Below are positions 46,557-58,210 of a stretch of DNA of 64,000 nucleotides, piece after piece. How positions within the stretch are numbered: position 1 is the stretch's first letter; each line of letters begins with the position of its first letter. A model generated the notes under the pieces. The model saw only the letters and a list, made by a program, of their open reading frames with translations. It did not search any database and was not told the DNA's origin. The position numbers and the translations under genes are program-made. Source of the stretch: Desarmillaria ectypa (lineage: Eukaryota > Basidiomycota > Agaricomycetes > Agaricales > Physalacriaceae); assembly GCA_030407005.1 (NCBI GenBank), contig JAUDYN010000005.1:62001-126000 (forward strand), in the 5' to 3' direction.

Positions 46557-48026
46557 CGATAATGAAAGTGAGACTTCGTACATGTACCCAATGGTTGTTT
46601 CTACATTATGTCTACCGTTACATTCATTAATGGCATTCAATCAGTATCTTGATACATCAATTGAAGTTGTTTGAGAGTTGCAAGGTTGCGGTTAATGGGT
46701 GCATCGCACCCTTAAAAATCTGTACATAACCATGGGACGAGAACGGTTCTACATAGACTTGCTTCTCGTGGATACCCTGATTCCACTAGGCGGTCATTGG
46801 GCGACGATATTAATTGCTTCCATTGATGCCATCTCATGACCCGTGACGAGGAGCATTTCGTGGGGAAGGAGTATAGCCGTCAACTTTCCAATAAAGACCC
46901 CCTTGGACTTATCTAGTTAGGTGCTGGGCAGTGCCAATTTCGCATTCGGCAGCTTCTGAACCGACTAGCAATATTATACATATTCTCAGGCTGACCGACA
47001 AATCAAGGGGACAGCATTTTGCCGCCCAAGTTCCTTAATAGTGTCCAGCAAGGAGGAAATCCGATTGCCTCATCTCTAATTATGTCGTCCTGGACTTCCA
47101 CCATCTTTCGGTTGTTGATGCCTCGGAGTAATAATTAGATATGAAAGTACACATGCGCTTGGCAAAATGTCTTGGATGGGCAGTAGATTCGACTTGGATG
47201 GGCGCGCTGCAGTCCGGGAACGACCGTGATTCAATGGCCTCATCGAGAAGGGGGCATCGACAATCTCTAGAAATCCTAAAATAGATGCTAGTGTATTGGT
47301 GCAGAAGCTCCTGCCGGGACATGTTTGTAAATACTCCTGCCGTGGTCGGATGATGACCTCGAGTGACTTGGCTGAGCACTACTACTACTAAATACCGAAT
47401 CACGAGCACAACGGGCCGGAAAATCTTAGATTCAGAAAGAGGCCGCCGGTTTGCTGGCCCTTAGCTTATTTCAGGTTGAGTCCGTCGTTTGGAAGCTATA
47501 CCTGAATTTTGAATTTGGAAACAGGTACGGATTGTGATGCTGAGAAGCCTAATACGTTGAAGCGAGGTTTCTGGGCGATCGGCAGATGTACATCCAGGCG
47601 AGGTTTGGGGAAGGTATCAGGTCACCAAGATAGATTCAATAGCCTGAGAGTAAGATGGAAGTGGCATGTACAATTCAATTTGTGATGATGAATTGAGACG
47701 GTTGGATTTAATGTTACAAAGTATGTACAGAGAGTTTTAATAAACCTAAAAACTCAGGGAGAATCCCTTCGGAAAGCAAAACGAAGGCGATTTGAGAGGT
47801 GGCGTCTAAAATTGTCAGGTAAACCCCACTTACGGTAACTGCACCATGAAAACCCTATCCGACGCCGGGGCATCTGGCAATGAGCCACGCTATCGATCCG
47901 GAACTCGATGGCATGCTTGATTATGCAAAGAACCTACAGAGTGGAATCATAAAGAAGGTACATGCGTCTGTCCTCATATACTCACCTACACCTCTCTAAC
48001 AACCTCTAGCTTAAACGCGCTAAGCC
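46557..48026. other. Long intergenic region before the WOPR gene
   Basis: About 1.5 kb without a convincing gene. Regulators of this family usually have long upstream regions, so this may be promoter. An intron-like segment with CTAAC lies just before the ATG (about 47958-48009), suggesting a spliced 5' leader. Confidence 0.4.
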
Positions 48027-49692
48027 ATGACCACCACCACCTCTTCATCAGACGTCGAGCCATTTTATGGCTATGTCGAAACGACCGTCAACGCGCTTCG
48101 TCTAATACACGCTGCACGACAAGGAGTCATCCCTCGCATCACCAGGCGCTTGAACGATTCGGAGCGGCGGGATATGATCAAAAGCGGATCGGTCTTCGTT
48201 TTCAGCGTCGAAGAGAGCGGCATAAAACGATGGACCGGTGAGTTTCACATGGAGGAATTCTATCAGTAGCTCATTCAGCAACTTACTGGCCGCAAGATGG
48301 ATTGCTTTGGTCACCGTCTCGAATCGTGGGCAATTTCTTGGTGAGTCCCGGCTAGGTATAATTCGGAAGGGCACTATTAAATGTAGCGGCAGGTTTATCG
48401 TGAAATTAACGAGCGAGCGAGCAGTCGCGGAGGTCACAGGCGCTCTTACGGACTAGATGATACGCAACCGAGGTCACTCACGCATAGAACCTCTCCGAGC
48501 CAATCTTCCATTGGATACAAATCCAGTTCTCCCAGCGGTACCACAGGCGACCACGGGTCATTCAAGCCTAACGGGTTGATAAAGAAGGTCAGAACAGGTT
48601 GTGACATAGTGAAGGGCGAAGAGAGTTGACTTTATTATAGACGATCACGGTCACTATTGACGGGTCTGATCTCCATCTTATTTCTTATTATACCTCCGAA
48701 GACATTCGCTCAGGTAAATTGAAGGTTCGTTGCTTTCCCCCATAATTCTAGGACGTCAATTACAACGTACATTTGCAGAGACCTTCGTCACGTCCAGATA
48801 TCATGTCGCTGTACATGCCACCGCACCTCTTCCGCTTGACGAACTTCCGTGTGCCGCCAAAGGTCGAGCTAGGCCCTGATGGGAAGGCTAGGCTTATGTA
48901 CGTGGGGTCTACCAAGGGGGCGTTCATAGCTGATATTCTCCTAGAACTGAACCGGAAGATGTTGACGGAGTCGTTGAACCCAAGGTGGAAGAACCGACCT
49001 ATCACCTGTCTCATTCTTCAAACTCTCCTGTCAGCCCAACGTCATCGACCGAAATTCCTTTCGGGGGGAACCTCTACATGAATCAGGATTCGTTTCATCG
49101 GAATAGTGTCGGAGACAGATGGTCTTCTAGTGGAGATATTGTTCGGGCTGCGTCTCCCGCCCAACACGATCTGCCATGGCCATTGTCGCCAGGATCCTCA
49201 CATTCTAGCCATCACCGGCGCGAGGGTTCGATGGTGCCTTCGTCTGACTCGTGGTCGCCACTTCAATCCTCACGCTACGACTCATCTTCGTCTGGCAGCG
49301 GGATGTACTATGACCGTCCTCGCCCGCGCACGATCAACAATTATCAGAATAATCCAAGAGAAAGCGAGACTCTTCCTAGCTTCGGTTCAAGATATAGCGG
49401 CGGTCGTGGCCGCGATGTCGGGTCTCATCGCATGCCATGGCTCTTGAACCAAGAGTCTTCAGGTGACCGCGAATCCCGCTCAAGCTGTAGAACATCCTAT
49501 TCGTCGTCGTCATCTATTCCCCCGGCATTCACGCCAGACGGATATCATGCGTACGGCTCGTCGTGGCCAGCACCCAGCGAGAGCAGCACCCTGAACGTCG
49601 CCACCCCACCACCACCACCAAGTTTCTCGAACCACGGTTATGCTACTCCGTTCGGTGCTCACTCAGGCTCTCCGAACTACGGGAATACATAA
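48027..49692 (+). CDS. WOPR-domain transcriptional regulator (Gti1/Pac2/Wor1 family)
   Basis: Fungal-specific DNA-binding master regulator of morphological switching and development. The first WOPR box reads YGYVETTVNALRLIHAARQG, then RRLNDSERRDMIKSGSVFVF and ESGIKRWT, continuing over two introns to DGLLWSPSRIVGNFLVYREI. The second box is SFKPNGLIKK, then TITVTIDGSDLHLISYYTSED and LKRPSSRPDIMSLYMP. The C-terminal 230 residues are low-complexity, rich in Ser, Pro, Gly and Tyr, with PPPPPSFSNHG near the end, as usual in this family. Five introns; every junction keeps frame. The N-terminal start gives a Thr/Ser run directly before the WOPR box, with no extra domain. Confidence 0.93.
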
Positions 49693-50295
49693 ATTAGATT
49701 CGAAGTGCTTTTTGATATTTTGGACGACGTACACGCTTGGATCTTATGTACACTAGACTTCCCTCTGGTTTATTTTTCTGTATCTCTGCATGTATAGAAA
49801 AAGATGCCTCTTGTTTTAACGTATGTTCACATAGCTTTGTACGTAGATCAATTAATGACCTTTGATGTATATAACACTTAATGCGAAAGTTACGACTGGA
49901 TATCGAAAAGAATAGACTTGGGAAGCGCACCTCAAACGATCTACCAGCCGAGTACGTCGGAAATGCACGTTTTTGCTCATACGTAAGTTCGATTCTTTGA
50001 GAAAGAACTACTAGGGCATAAATGAGTGGATCGCATTGTGAGATCCAAGTGAAGCCTTAGTCACAGCGACAGTCAAGGCAAAGGTACCTCGGGATAGATA
50101 GAGGGAACAGTGGAACATGAATGCTACCGGACAAAGCCTTACGTCGAGGGGTCAACTTCAACGGTTTGAGGCACTCGTACTAGGCCAGATATCAACGAAA
50201 CACCGGTTTCTTGTTATATAAAAATACACAGCGAGCCTACAGTTACATTCAGATGGCAGTTGCAAGTACCGAGGGGAGCACTCACGAATAGAAAA
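49693..50295. other. Convergent 3' flanks of WOPR and TFIIH genes
   Basis: AT-rich, non-coding in appearance. Contains the 3' untranslated regions of both neighbours. Confidence 0.45.
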
Positions 50296-52437
50296 TCAGC
50301 CATCCATCTGACTCTGTTTTCTTCTTTCAATGAATTCACGGATATTGGCGTGCCCTTCCAAGCTGCCGAAAAAGCATCGTCTGGCAGCGTTCTCCCATAA
50401 CACGACATCAAGCTGCTTAGCGTAATTCAGGACGAGCTCGTAATCTGCCTGAGACGTGAAAGATGTGTACAAACACCCTATAATGGCGAAGGTGTTTGGC
50501 AAGGCATGTTCAACGTTTCGTAACAGTGAAGCATGCGAACCTTCTTGAGACTTGAGCCTATTTTTTTCCAGCTCCCATAAGCGGATTTGATCTTGTACGG
50601 TCACAGGAAGTAATGGGTTCTAGAGCGATCGTTTCAGCGGACATCCAGAAACTGGAAAACTGGAAGGTACATTTTTGCGCATCTGGGGATGTGCGTGTGT
50701 CACCAGGTAGCTAATGATCTGTACTCACGATCAGAAATCTGTCACTTAAGAAAAGAAACACGGTGATAAGTAGACCTGATCTGCAGAAATGCCGTTCGTA
50801 AGGGCTTTCTTAACACTTTCGCGAGTGATAGACCCGACTACAAGGTTAGGAAAACGGTATTTCAGAGACACGAAAAGATTAAGAACGGCAGTTTGCAAAG
50901 GATTGTCTGTTTTTATCGATCAGAATTAGATGAGGGTCCGTGACCGGGACGTAAACATACCTGTGTATGCATAGATACGATAATTGGTCTCGAGTACAAT
51001 AAATCCATCTTTGGGGCCGGAGCTTGTCCCGGTAGACGTAGGCAGTGGAGGCGAAGACGACGTTAGGGTGGTCGCGAGGCGTGTGGGACTGAAGCGCCGA
51101 GATGAAGGCTGGCGAATGGTGAAAAAGGGCGAGACCTGACTGGATAAGTCAACGGACCTTACGCTGCCACAGGAGGCCATAGTCCCGAAGGTCTTCGAGC
51201 ATGGCCTTTTGGGTCTGGGAAAGATTCTCAATCGAGTATTCCTGCGGTGGAAGCAGTCAGATCGAACGTTCTCCGAGGGATAAAGGGCCCTACTCGGCCG
51301 AGCTCCATGGTCGACAACATAAATAAGAAACTCAGGACTTCGACGAGGTCCATGTGTCGTTGCTATTAAGCTATGTTAGGATTTGACCGAGCATGGGACG
51401 TAAGTGAGCTTACACCAGCCATTTCTAGGTACTGTAGTAATAGGTGCCAGAGTTGAGCGTGAGGGGGGTAAAGGAGGAACTGGAAGCCCTTCGATGTAAT
51501 ACGAAGCGCGGCACCTCTGCAACGCAGGGGGTAAATGAGAGGTAGTTGGACAGAGATCAAATCATACTGTTGAGAGGCCATGAGACCACTACTTTGCAAA
51601 AGATAGAGGACCCCGGGTGACGGCGAAGCCGGATTCTGGCCGCTACCAGAGGACACCATATAATGGAGAATAGTCTGGATGGGGAAATCAGGTCAATCGA
51701 TAGGGACGTAAAGGCTTGCCGTACCTCCCAGCGTTCTAAGGCATATCCATCAAGAGAATCGATGTCAAAGGGTTGCCGCTTATCGTCCTTCTCCGCAGGG
51801 ACACCAAAACTGCCACTGGTACCTCTAGAAGAGAAAGAAAGTTATACCATGAGCTCGTAATGAGCCATAAGCCTCACCCGCCTGTTATCGCTTGCCGAAA
51901 ACTGGTCTTGAAAGTCGCGTTCAATGCTAGTTTCACAACAGAGTTAGGCAAGATGTTGAGATCCGTGAGGACCTTCACAGCATCATCATACAGTCTATAG
52001 AGCTACGTGAAGAAGACTTCGAGAGATGGCAGACAAAGAAAGCACTTTTTATGTTCACGGACTACCCACGCAGCCATGGTAGAGGGGGGTATTGCTGATT
52101 CTAGCCACAAGAGATTCATGACAATTTGGCGTTCTAGAGGCGCAAGAAGCCTGAATATTTTGTAAGAAAAAAAGTAGTAAAGACACTAGGGGATGTGGTA
52201 CCTAAATATCGCAAGGCATGAAGACGGTCGTTGGTACAGACGAGTCAAAGTATTCTTAGGCTCCTTGGCGAGAAATTCAATGAGTGCATGAGGCAGAGGT
52301 GCTACTAACACAGCCTCTTCGTTATTTAGCGATACCGAAGGCATCCCGTAGGCAATCGGGTATTGGGAAAGTACCCGATAACGAAGAGATAATGGGAATG
52401 AAGAACAAATGATGCCGATCGCGTCGCAGAAAGCCAT
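50296..52437 (-). CDS. tfb2: TFIIH core subunit Tfb2 (p52)
   Basis: Subunit of the transcription/DNA-repair factor TFIIH that anchors and stimulates the XPB/Ssl2 helicase. The N-terminal exon carries [10 protein letters not shown] ... [16 protein letters not shown]. Next come [15 protein letters not shown], then [16 protein letters not shown] and [33 protein letters not shown], an exon with [20 protein letters not shown], and [22 protein letters not shown]. The C-terminal winged-helix region is [16 protein letters not shown] ... [17 protein letters not shown] and [13 protein letters not shown]. About a dozen introns. It is transcribed divergently from the ankyrin gene, with only 141 bases between the two starts. 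Confidence 0.93.
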
Positions 52438-52578
52438 CCGATCCTAACACGACCACACTCCAACGGGGTCCGTCCCGTTGTGCCGCGGCCGCGTCAACCT
52501 TTGCTTCGTACCATTACTTACTCCCATTTGCCTCGGAGTGATCTGCAGAAATTATCTCGTAGAAATCGGGAGATTGAT
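52438..52578. promoter_or_regulatory. Short bidirectional promoter (Tfb2 / Nas6-like)
   Basis: Only 141 bases separate the two divergent start codons. The interval contains a GC-rich block (GCCGCGGCCGCG, near 52484). No TATA box. Such compact divergent promoters are common for housekeeping genes in fungi. Confidence 0.5.
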
Positions 52579-53802
52579 ATGTCAACACTTTCTATTCACA
52601 ATGCCGCCCAGAGCAGTCAGGTTGATTTATTTGTTTCACCTTTCCGGTGTGCTTAACTATTCTGTAGACCAGCCCGGTCTGCTAAAGGCATTGGTAACGG
52701 AAAACCCCAAGTCTGTAAATATTTGTGATGCAGTAAATTTATTCTTACTGTTTGTGGAGCTGTTCTGACTCCCAGCCAGGATAACCGGACGCCTTTACAT
52801 TGGGCTGCATCGTCCGGTTCGCTCGAGATCACTCGATACCTCATTGATAACAAGGCAGATATTGATTTACCAGATAATAGCGGATGGACACCTCTGCACA
52901 TTGCCGGTAATACGTCTGCTTCTTGTGTCTTCGATGTCATACCCACGGAACAAATGGGACAGCTAGCGCCGGTAATGAAGATGTCGTCTTGGAACTAGTG
53001 GGTGCCGGCGCGGACGTCAATAGGTGCGTTCAACAATATCCTGATAAAGGCCCCATTACATATTTCTAATAGGAAAAACGACAAAGGCCTTACTCCGCTG
53101 TGAGCGTTCTTCAGTCCAATTCTAGCGGATGCTTATAAATAAATGGAAGACATTATGCAGCATCTAAATCCCGCCTCGAAGTAAGTATTACTTTCTTAAT
53201 GAAATACCGGTTTCACGTATTGATTTGCTTTCCTGTCCTCTAGATTGGGAAACTTCTGATATCGCGTGGTGCCGATGTAAGCCGCGCTTGGGGACACTGG
53301 GCATTTGTTCATTGGTCTATTATAGATTAACGCAAAGGATAGGGCCGGGCAAGTACCTTTGTAAGGCCAATTTCTCTTCTCCCGCCACTGTCTGACCGTC
53401 CAGGCAGGCATCGCGCTGCAACCACGGGTTCGGTGGGGTTTATACGCCTCTTGTTGGAGTCATCCAAGCCGCCTAATAAGACACGAATCAACCCTGCGGA
53501 TCGTGTTGGTATGTGCTTCGTTTTGACATAATGGAAATCATCAACGGACGGAACCTTTTCAGGGAACACACCCCTTCACTTGGCGATGGATTCCGGCCAT
53601 GCAGAGGCCGCTGTGGTTCTCATTGAGGCCGGAGCAGATAGAGGCCGGGTATGATGATTCTTGTGGCGGATTTACTTTTCTGCTGACCAATGCATTACAG
53701 TTGAATCAGGACGGCGAGGCCCCAGAAGATATGGAAGGTGTCGGAGGCATTGAGCAACGCCGTGCAAAACAGCATGTTGTTGATTCTTGTGGGAAGCCTT
53801 GA
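52579..53802 (+). CDS. Ankyrin-repeat proteasome chaperone, Nas6/gankyrin (PSMD10)-like
   Basis: Probable assembly chaperone of the 19S proteasome regulatory particle. The start at 52579 gives MSTLSIHNAAQSSQ and, after an intron, PGLLKALVTENPKSVN, a first ankyrin unit. Further repeats: DNRTPLHWAASSGSLEITRYL, then DNSGWTPLHIA-ASAGNEDVVLEL, NDKGLTPLHYAASKSRLEIGKLL, KDRAG-HRAATTGSVGFIRLLLE and NTPLHLAMDSGHAEAAVVLIE. The tail ends HVVDSCGKP. About nine introns. The repeat at 53330-53420 stays in frame only if the intron starts with GC (GCAAGT, 53349), and it then lacks the usual QTPL residues. Confidence 0.8.
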
Positions 53803-54361
53803 GTGCAGTACGTCAGAGATAGCTTCATGAAAATATGTATGAAACAGTTGTATTTGTTTTGAAGGTTTGCTATACTAGTTGCTTGCATCGGAGTACTCCT
53901 CGGTAGCCGTTTCTTGGCTTCCATCATCCATGGTTCCTAGAATCGGTGTTCGTATCTATCGTTAAGGCTCTGTAGCCATGGGCCATGGCGATATCCTTTG
54001 ATCATCAGCGTCCTCAATGGGCTCGCGCCCCGCGGAGATGCATCAAATTTGTGATGGGGCAGGCCTGTTGCGAGTATTGATCCCTGTGCAGTATCTCGTA
54101 TCACAGTTTGTCGTAATGTACCAGCCTCAAACTATCAACTAGGCGCCTGTCGATGAGGTAATATTCGATCCTTTAAAACATGGACTTTTGCATCACACAT
54201 TCTCTAAGCTAGCCTTCACCCTTTTGACGAGCTTTGGTCTTGTCTTGTCTCTTGTGACTGACTCTTACCCTCAACAAGCTTGGTCTTGTCCCGCTCTTCG
54301 TCTATTCTTGCATCCTCCCCACCTAAACTCATATTCCTACCTTCGATCTTTTTTAACAATA
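53803..54361. other. Intergenic
   Basis: Spacer between the ankyrin gene and the small secreted peptide gene. No TATA box or other feature could be assigned with confidence. Confidence 0.4.
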
Positions 54362-54604
54362 ATGCGTTTTTTCATCGCAACCCTCGTTGCTGCCTTCATA
54401 GTTGCCTTCACCCAAGCTGCGGCTATTCCCCGTGTCACGAGAAACAACATTCCTAGGGACGCGTGGCTCTCCCGTCACCCAGTGGCGAGGCGTAATGGAG
54501 ATGCTTCGGCTCGCGTCGAAGTCAGAGAGACGGCTCCTGCTGCAGACAGTAGTCGTATGATCAAGCGAGTACACCCTAGGCAGTTCCGGCCCCTAGAGAG
54601 TTAG
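54362..54604 (+). CDS. Small secreted peptide precursor, 80 aa
   Basis: Intronless frame with a clear signal peptide (MRFFIATLVAAFIVAFTQA, cleavage after AQA-like TQAAA). The mature part is short, basic and Cys-free. It contains dibasic sites (ARR near residue 44 and IKR near 68) of the kind cut by Kex2-type proteases, leaving a C-terminal peptide VHPRQFRPLES. Many fungal small secreted proteins and peptide signals have this layout. There is no CaaX box, so it is not a typical basidiomycete mating pheromone. Function unknown. Confidence 0.6.
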   Translation: MRFFIATLVAAFIVAFTQAAAIPRVTRNNIPRDAWLSRHPVARRNGDASARVEVRETAPAADSSRMIKRVHPRQFRPLES

Positions 54605-56406
54605 GTGAATGCGCCTTTCTTTGTTTTGGCTGTACAAACAGCAAGGAAGCTAACAGATGCTTTGAAGGTGGTCTTGAATAGACGGCTGTATGACGTTGAT
54701 GTTGTGACAAGATGTTCTTAGAAAACAGTGGGATATGTCAGCGATGATATCTGATAGAAAGAACTTTTGATAATCGGCATTAAGTTATTTGTAGTATTAC
54801 ATGTTATTCTTGGGTAGGATTCATGTCAATACTGTGACATACGAAGGTCGTACGAGTATTTCAGGGAGCAGTTAACGATATATGTATACATTGTGTGAAG
54901 TCTACTGGCCTAATATGGTCTATTCAATCGGAACATGACCGCTGGCAATGAGCCACTACAAAAACCATTTCTGTAGAAGTATACAGGGCCTCAGATACCG
55001 GAAAATTATGTTGTCTGTTGACGGCCTAAGTATGTGGGGATACTGCAATAAATATTGTGCGCCACAGTCCTGGTGTAGGGAACATCACTGATCGACTGGT
55101 AGCACTCCGATCAGGGCATAACATGAGAAGACCTTCTTCATCTGAGATTTAGAGGTCCCTTAATACAGGACTGTGTGATGAAGAAGGTTCAATTGAGTCG
55201 CAAATTCGGACACCAAGAATCTGGCCGACAGGCAGATCATTAAGAAAACGCCACGATGCGAGATCCGCGTGATACAGATGAGAATTCCAAAAGATATATT
55301 CCCGGGTAAGGTGAAACGTCTTATATCTTCCTTCCGAGCGCCGGTTTGCTGGAAAAGAGTATAAGGGGGCAGCGACCACGAGAAACTGGCAAAAGTAGCT
55401 TATAACCATAGCAGCTCCCATGGTCGGATTGTATAGTTACCAGGTGACCAAATTTGCCGGTTACGAGATCTCCATAGCAGAGAGAACAAAAATGAGCCAC
55501 CAGATCGAGGTCGGAGTTGTTTGTGTTCTCCTCCAATTAAACTCCCACTCCCATGCCACGTAACGTTACCGCCGGTACGTTCGGCGACAGAAATAAGTAT
55601 AGCGGCTCCAAAACGGTCACTGCGGCTATCCAAATGATAAATAGAGGGCAGGAAAAGCAGACGGCAAACGGCGAACGCTGGAAATATCGCAATAGACAAA
55701 CTTAGGCTTCGAGAGTGCACTTCGCGGGAGAAGACAATACGGAATGACCGGACCGCTTGCCGATGAATTGTCAGTAGAGGGAAAATACGACCAAATATTG
55801 CCGAAAACTTTTTTCCAACACCAAGATGCATTTGATGTACACCCTCGACGCCGATGGAAATAGAGTATATACACTTAAAGTTAGGCTCACTGATCTCTTT
55901 CTTCTCGCGCCATGCTAACCAGAGTTTCTTAGAAAATAACCGATGCTGGGAAAATGACCAAGTCGGCGCACCCTGGTGATTATAGGAGTGATCCTTACTC
56001 AGATCGACATTGATGACTTCTGTGAAGCGAGATTTTCGCCGGATGACAAGTTCTCCAGGCACCGTGTGACAATCAAGAAGCGCTACGGTGTTCTATTGAC
56101 CCAGTTACCAGCAAAGCCTCTCTAGATACTTATTCTCTTGGTTGAATATCATGGATGGACCCAGAATGTGCAAATGATGGATCTCCTCGAACGTTTGAAC
56201 AATTGAGTGTGCTGGTGATACTAGGTGCCGGTGAATGTTCACCACTGATACGGGTTGGAGCAGATGGCCAAAGTTTCCCTCATTTGTAAGCCATATTCCT
56301 TTTAAATTGCTTGGCAGACTGACTAAAACAGTCATAGAAGTCCGTGATGTTATACATGTAATACTACAGGTTTTGTGTCCATGACACGCCAGTGAGATTA
56401 TATCGT
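54605..56406. other. Long region without a clear gene
   Basis: A long minus-strand frame (55400-56062, about 220 codons) is open but starts at GTG, lacks recognisable motifs and has mixed hydrophobic and basic composition. I do not call it a gene. The rest is AT-rich, and the last part is the 3' flank of the HSP20 gene. Confidence 0.35.
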
Positions 56407-56948
56407 CTATGCAATCGAAATTTTTCGCGGTTTTGTTTCGTGCGCAGCCTTGGGGAACGTCACCGTCAACAAGCCATTCTCCATGAAAGCGCTGATTTCT
56501 TCCTCCTATAGAAAGTATTGGTGAGCCCGCACCTCCTTCAGACCAGCTAATGATGCTTACCTTGACTCCTTGAGGAAGCCTCAAAGTCCTCGAGAACTTG
56601 CTGGGCTTGTGATCACGAACGACGTACCCAACTTCCTCTTCCTCGGAGATCTTGCTTTCTCCGGAGACGGTGAGATGACCGTCGTGCACCTCTATGTGCA
56701 CATCCTCCTTCTTCACACCCGGCAACTCGAAGGTCACTGTTACGACGTTTTGAGCTGTGTCTTCGTGGAGGTCCATTCTGTGGAGAAGTATGCAAATGAG
56801 ATGATGTTAAAGCAGCGAACATATACCGAACTTACTTTGGCCTCAAGATGGTGGCCGTAGTGGCCTGCAGCATAGTGCGACTTGGGTAGGAGAATCCACC
56901 CAGAAGACTACCGAAATTATGGAAAGGTTCGTAAAAGGGAAGAGACAT
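56407..56948 (-). CDS. Small heat shock protein HSP20, copy 1
   Basis: ATP-independent holdase chaperone. Three exons. Exon 1 (from 56948) encodes MSLPFYEPFHNFGSLLGGF, the usual Phe-rich N-terminal arm. Exon 2 begins with MDLHEDTAQNVVTVTFELPG, the start of the alpha-crystallin domain, and continues HIEVHDGHLTVSGESK, then FSRTLRLPQGVK. After an intron (about 56501-56561) the domain closes with EEEISAFMENGLLTVTFPK and a C-terminal PRKISIA carrying the I-x-I-like anchor. Transcribed divergently from a second HSP20 gene 675 bases away. Confidence 0.92.
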
Positions 56949-56986
56949 TGTCGTTTGCGTTTGTATGAAGCTGCGCAGGCGAGCGT

Positions 56987-56997
56987 CTTTTATATCA
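56987..56997 (-). promoter_or_regulatory. TATA box of HSP20 copy 1
   Basis: On the minus strand the sequence reads TGATATAAAAG, about 40 bases before the ATG at 56948. Confidence 0.55.
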
Positions 56998-57020
56998 TTA
57001 TTTTCCGTTACATATTACTG

Positions 57021-57068
57021 GAACCTTCTCCTGCAGGTGACGAACAGGTGCTCCAAGAACGTTCTCGA
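57021..57068. promoter_or_regulatory. Heat-shock elements, HSP20 copy 1 side
   Basis: GAAccTTC at 57021-57028 and GAAcgTTCtcGA at 57057-57068 match the alternating nGAAnnTTCn units bound by heat shock factor trimers. They lie 70-120 bases upstream of the minus-strand gene. Confidence 0.65.
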
Positions 57069-57465
57069 CCTTGCGCGTAACTCGGCTTACCTTACGGGCT
57101 GACGTCATACTCCAGACCTATCATCGCTCTCACCTACTTGGGTTCCGTGTACAATCAAATACTCCTGGTAAGCAGCCATTTCGGGCCGAGTAAAAATCGG
57201 CAAAAATGGGTGGATAACATATGAAATTCTGACCAAGTTTTTTTGACCAGAACAAAATGAGTCGGGATTCCCATTAATGGTAAAGCCGACGGATTTTCCT
57301 GTGATTAAAAGACTTTGTCAAAATTTCATCTCTATTCTAATTGTTTCCCTTGCATTCTGACGGGCGCGAGTTAGTCACCTGTCATGAGTGAAATCTGCAC
57401 AGTAGTACCCTGCGCATTGGCTATCACGTGTCACTATTGACCCAATTCCAGGCAAATCGCTAAAC

Positions 57466-57478
57466 TTCGAGAACCTTC
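57466..57478. promoter_or_regulatory. Perfect three-unit heat-shock element
   Basis: TTCgaGAAccTTC, three exact alternating units with the two-base spacing required by heat shock factor. It lies 63 bases upstream of the TATA box of HSP20 copy 2. Confidence 0.75.
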
Positions 57479-57505
57479 TACAAGTGACATATTGTGTGAG
57501 CCTTC

Positions 57506-57523
57506 GAACCTTCGAGAATCTTG
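57506..57523. promoter_or_regulatory. Second heat-shock element, HSP20 copy 2 side
   Basis: GAAccTTCgaGAAtcTTg: three exact units plus one near match, 18 bases before the TATA box. An extra TTC at 57503 abuts it. Confidence 0.75.
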
Positions 57524-57540
57524 ATATTCACCCCGGGAGG

Positions 57541-57547
57541 TATAAAT
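57541..57547 (+). promoter_or_regulatory. TATA box of HSP20 copy 2
   Basis: TATAAAT, 77 bases before the ATG at 57624 and directly downstream of two heat-shock elements. Confidence 0.65.
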
Positions 57548-57623
57548 TCCTGCTATTGAAACGGTTAGCGCAACTGACGAGTTACCACAAGTCGCTCAAT
57601 AACCTACATTCTACTCGACTATC

Positions 57624-58210
57624 ATGTCTGTCTTCTACTACGAACCCTTCTACAACTGGGACCGCTTCTTTGACCAAGCGTTCGCCCTTAGTGCAGCTAA
57701 TGACCGCCAATCCGAGCACCAGCAACGCTTGGGTGAAGGCTCCCACAACAAAATCCAAAGGTTCTTGAAACCCAGGTATGTCAGTTGTTTTGTCATAGGT
57801 CTTTTTATTCTTACCCGCATATTCCTTTAGGATGGATCTTCACGAGAATGCTTCCACCAATACTGTCACCGCTACCTTCGAATTCCCCGGTTTGTCGAAG
57901 AACGATATATCTATCGACGTCCATAGCGGCCGCTTGACCGTTTCCGCTGAGACCAAGATCTCAGAGGAACACGACGAGGACGGTTATGCGGTACGGGAGA
58001 GGCGATACGGGAAATTTTCTAGGACACTGCAGCTCCCTCGTGGCGTAAATGTGGATCTTCTTTGTAACGTTTGCCCTGTTTCCGATTCTGACTGCCCTTG
58101 CCTTTCAGGACGATGAAATCAAAGCCTCGATGCAGGACGGTGTGCTCACAGTGACCTTCCCGAAAGTTGGGACTGAGGCACCTGGCCCAAAGAAAATTGC
58201 CATTGCTTGA
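57624..58210 (+). CDS. Small heat shock protein HSP20, copy 2
   Basis: Same three-exon plan as the divergent neighbour. Exon 1: MSVFYYEPFYNWDRFFDQAF. Exon 2 (from about 57830): MDLHENASTNTVTATFEFPG, then IDVHSGRLTVSAETK and KFSRTLQLPRGVN. Exon 3 (from about 58110): DDEIKASMQDGVLTVTFPK and the C-terminal PKKIAIA. The alpha-crystallin domain is complete. Both genes have introns at equivalent places, so they arose by an inverted duplication or an old divergent pair. Strongly predicted to be heat-inducible from its promoter. Confidence 0.93.

Noticed and set aside
55400..56062. Minus-strand frame of about 220 codons
   Set aside because: Open but begins with GTG, has no recognisable domain, splice context or neighbour logic. 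Kept only as a remark in the gap entry.
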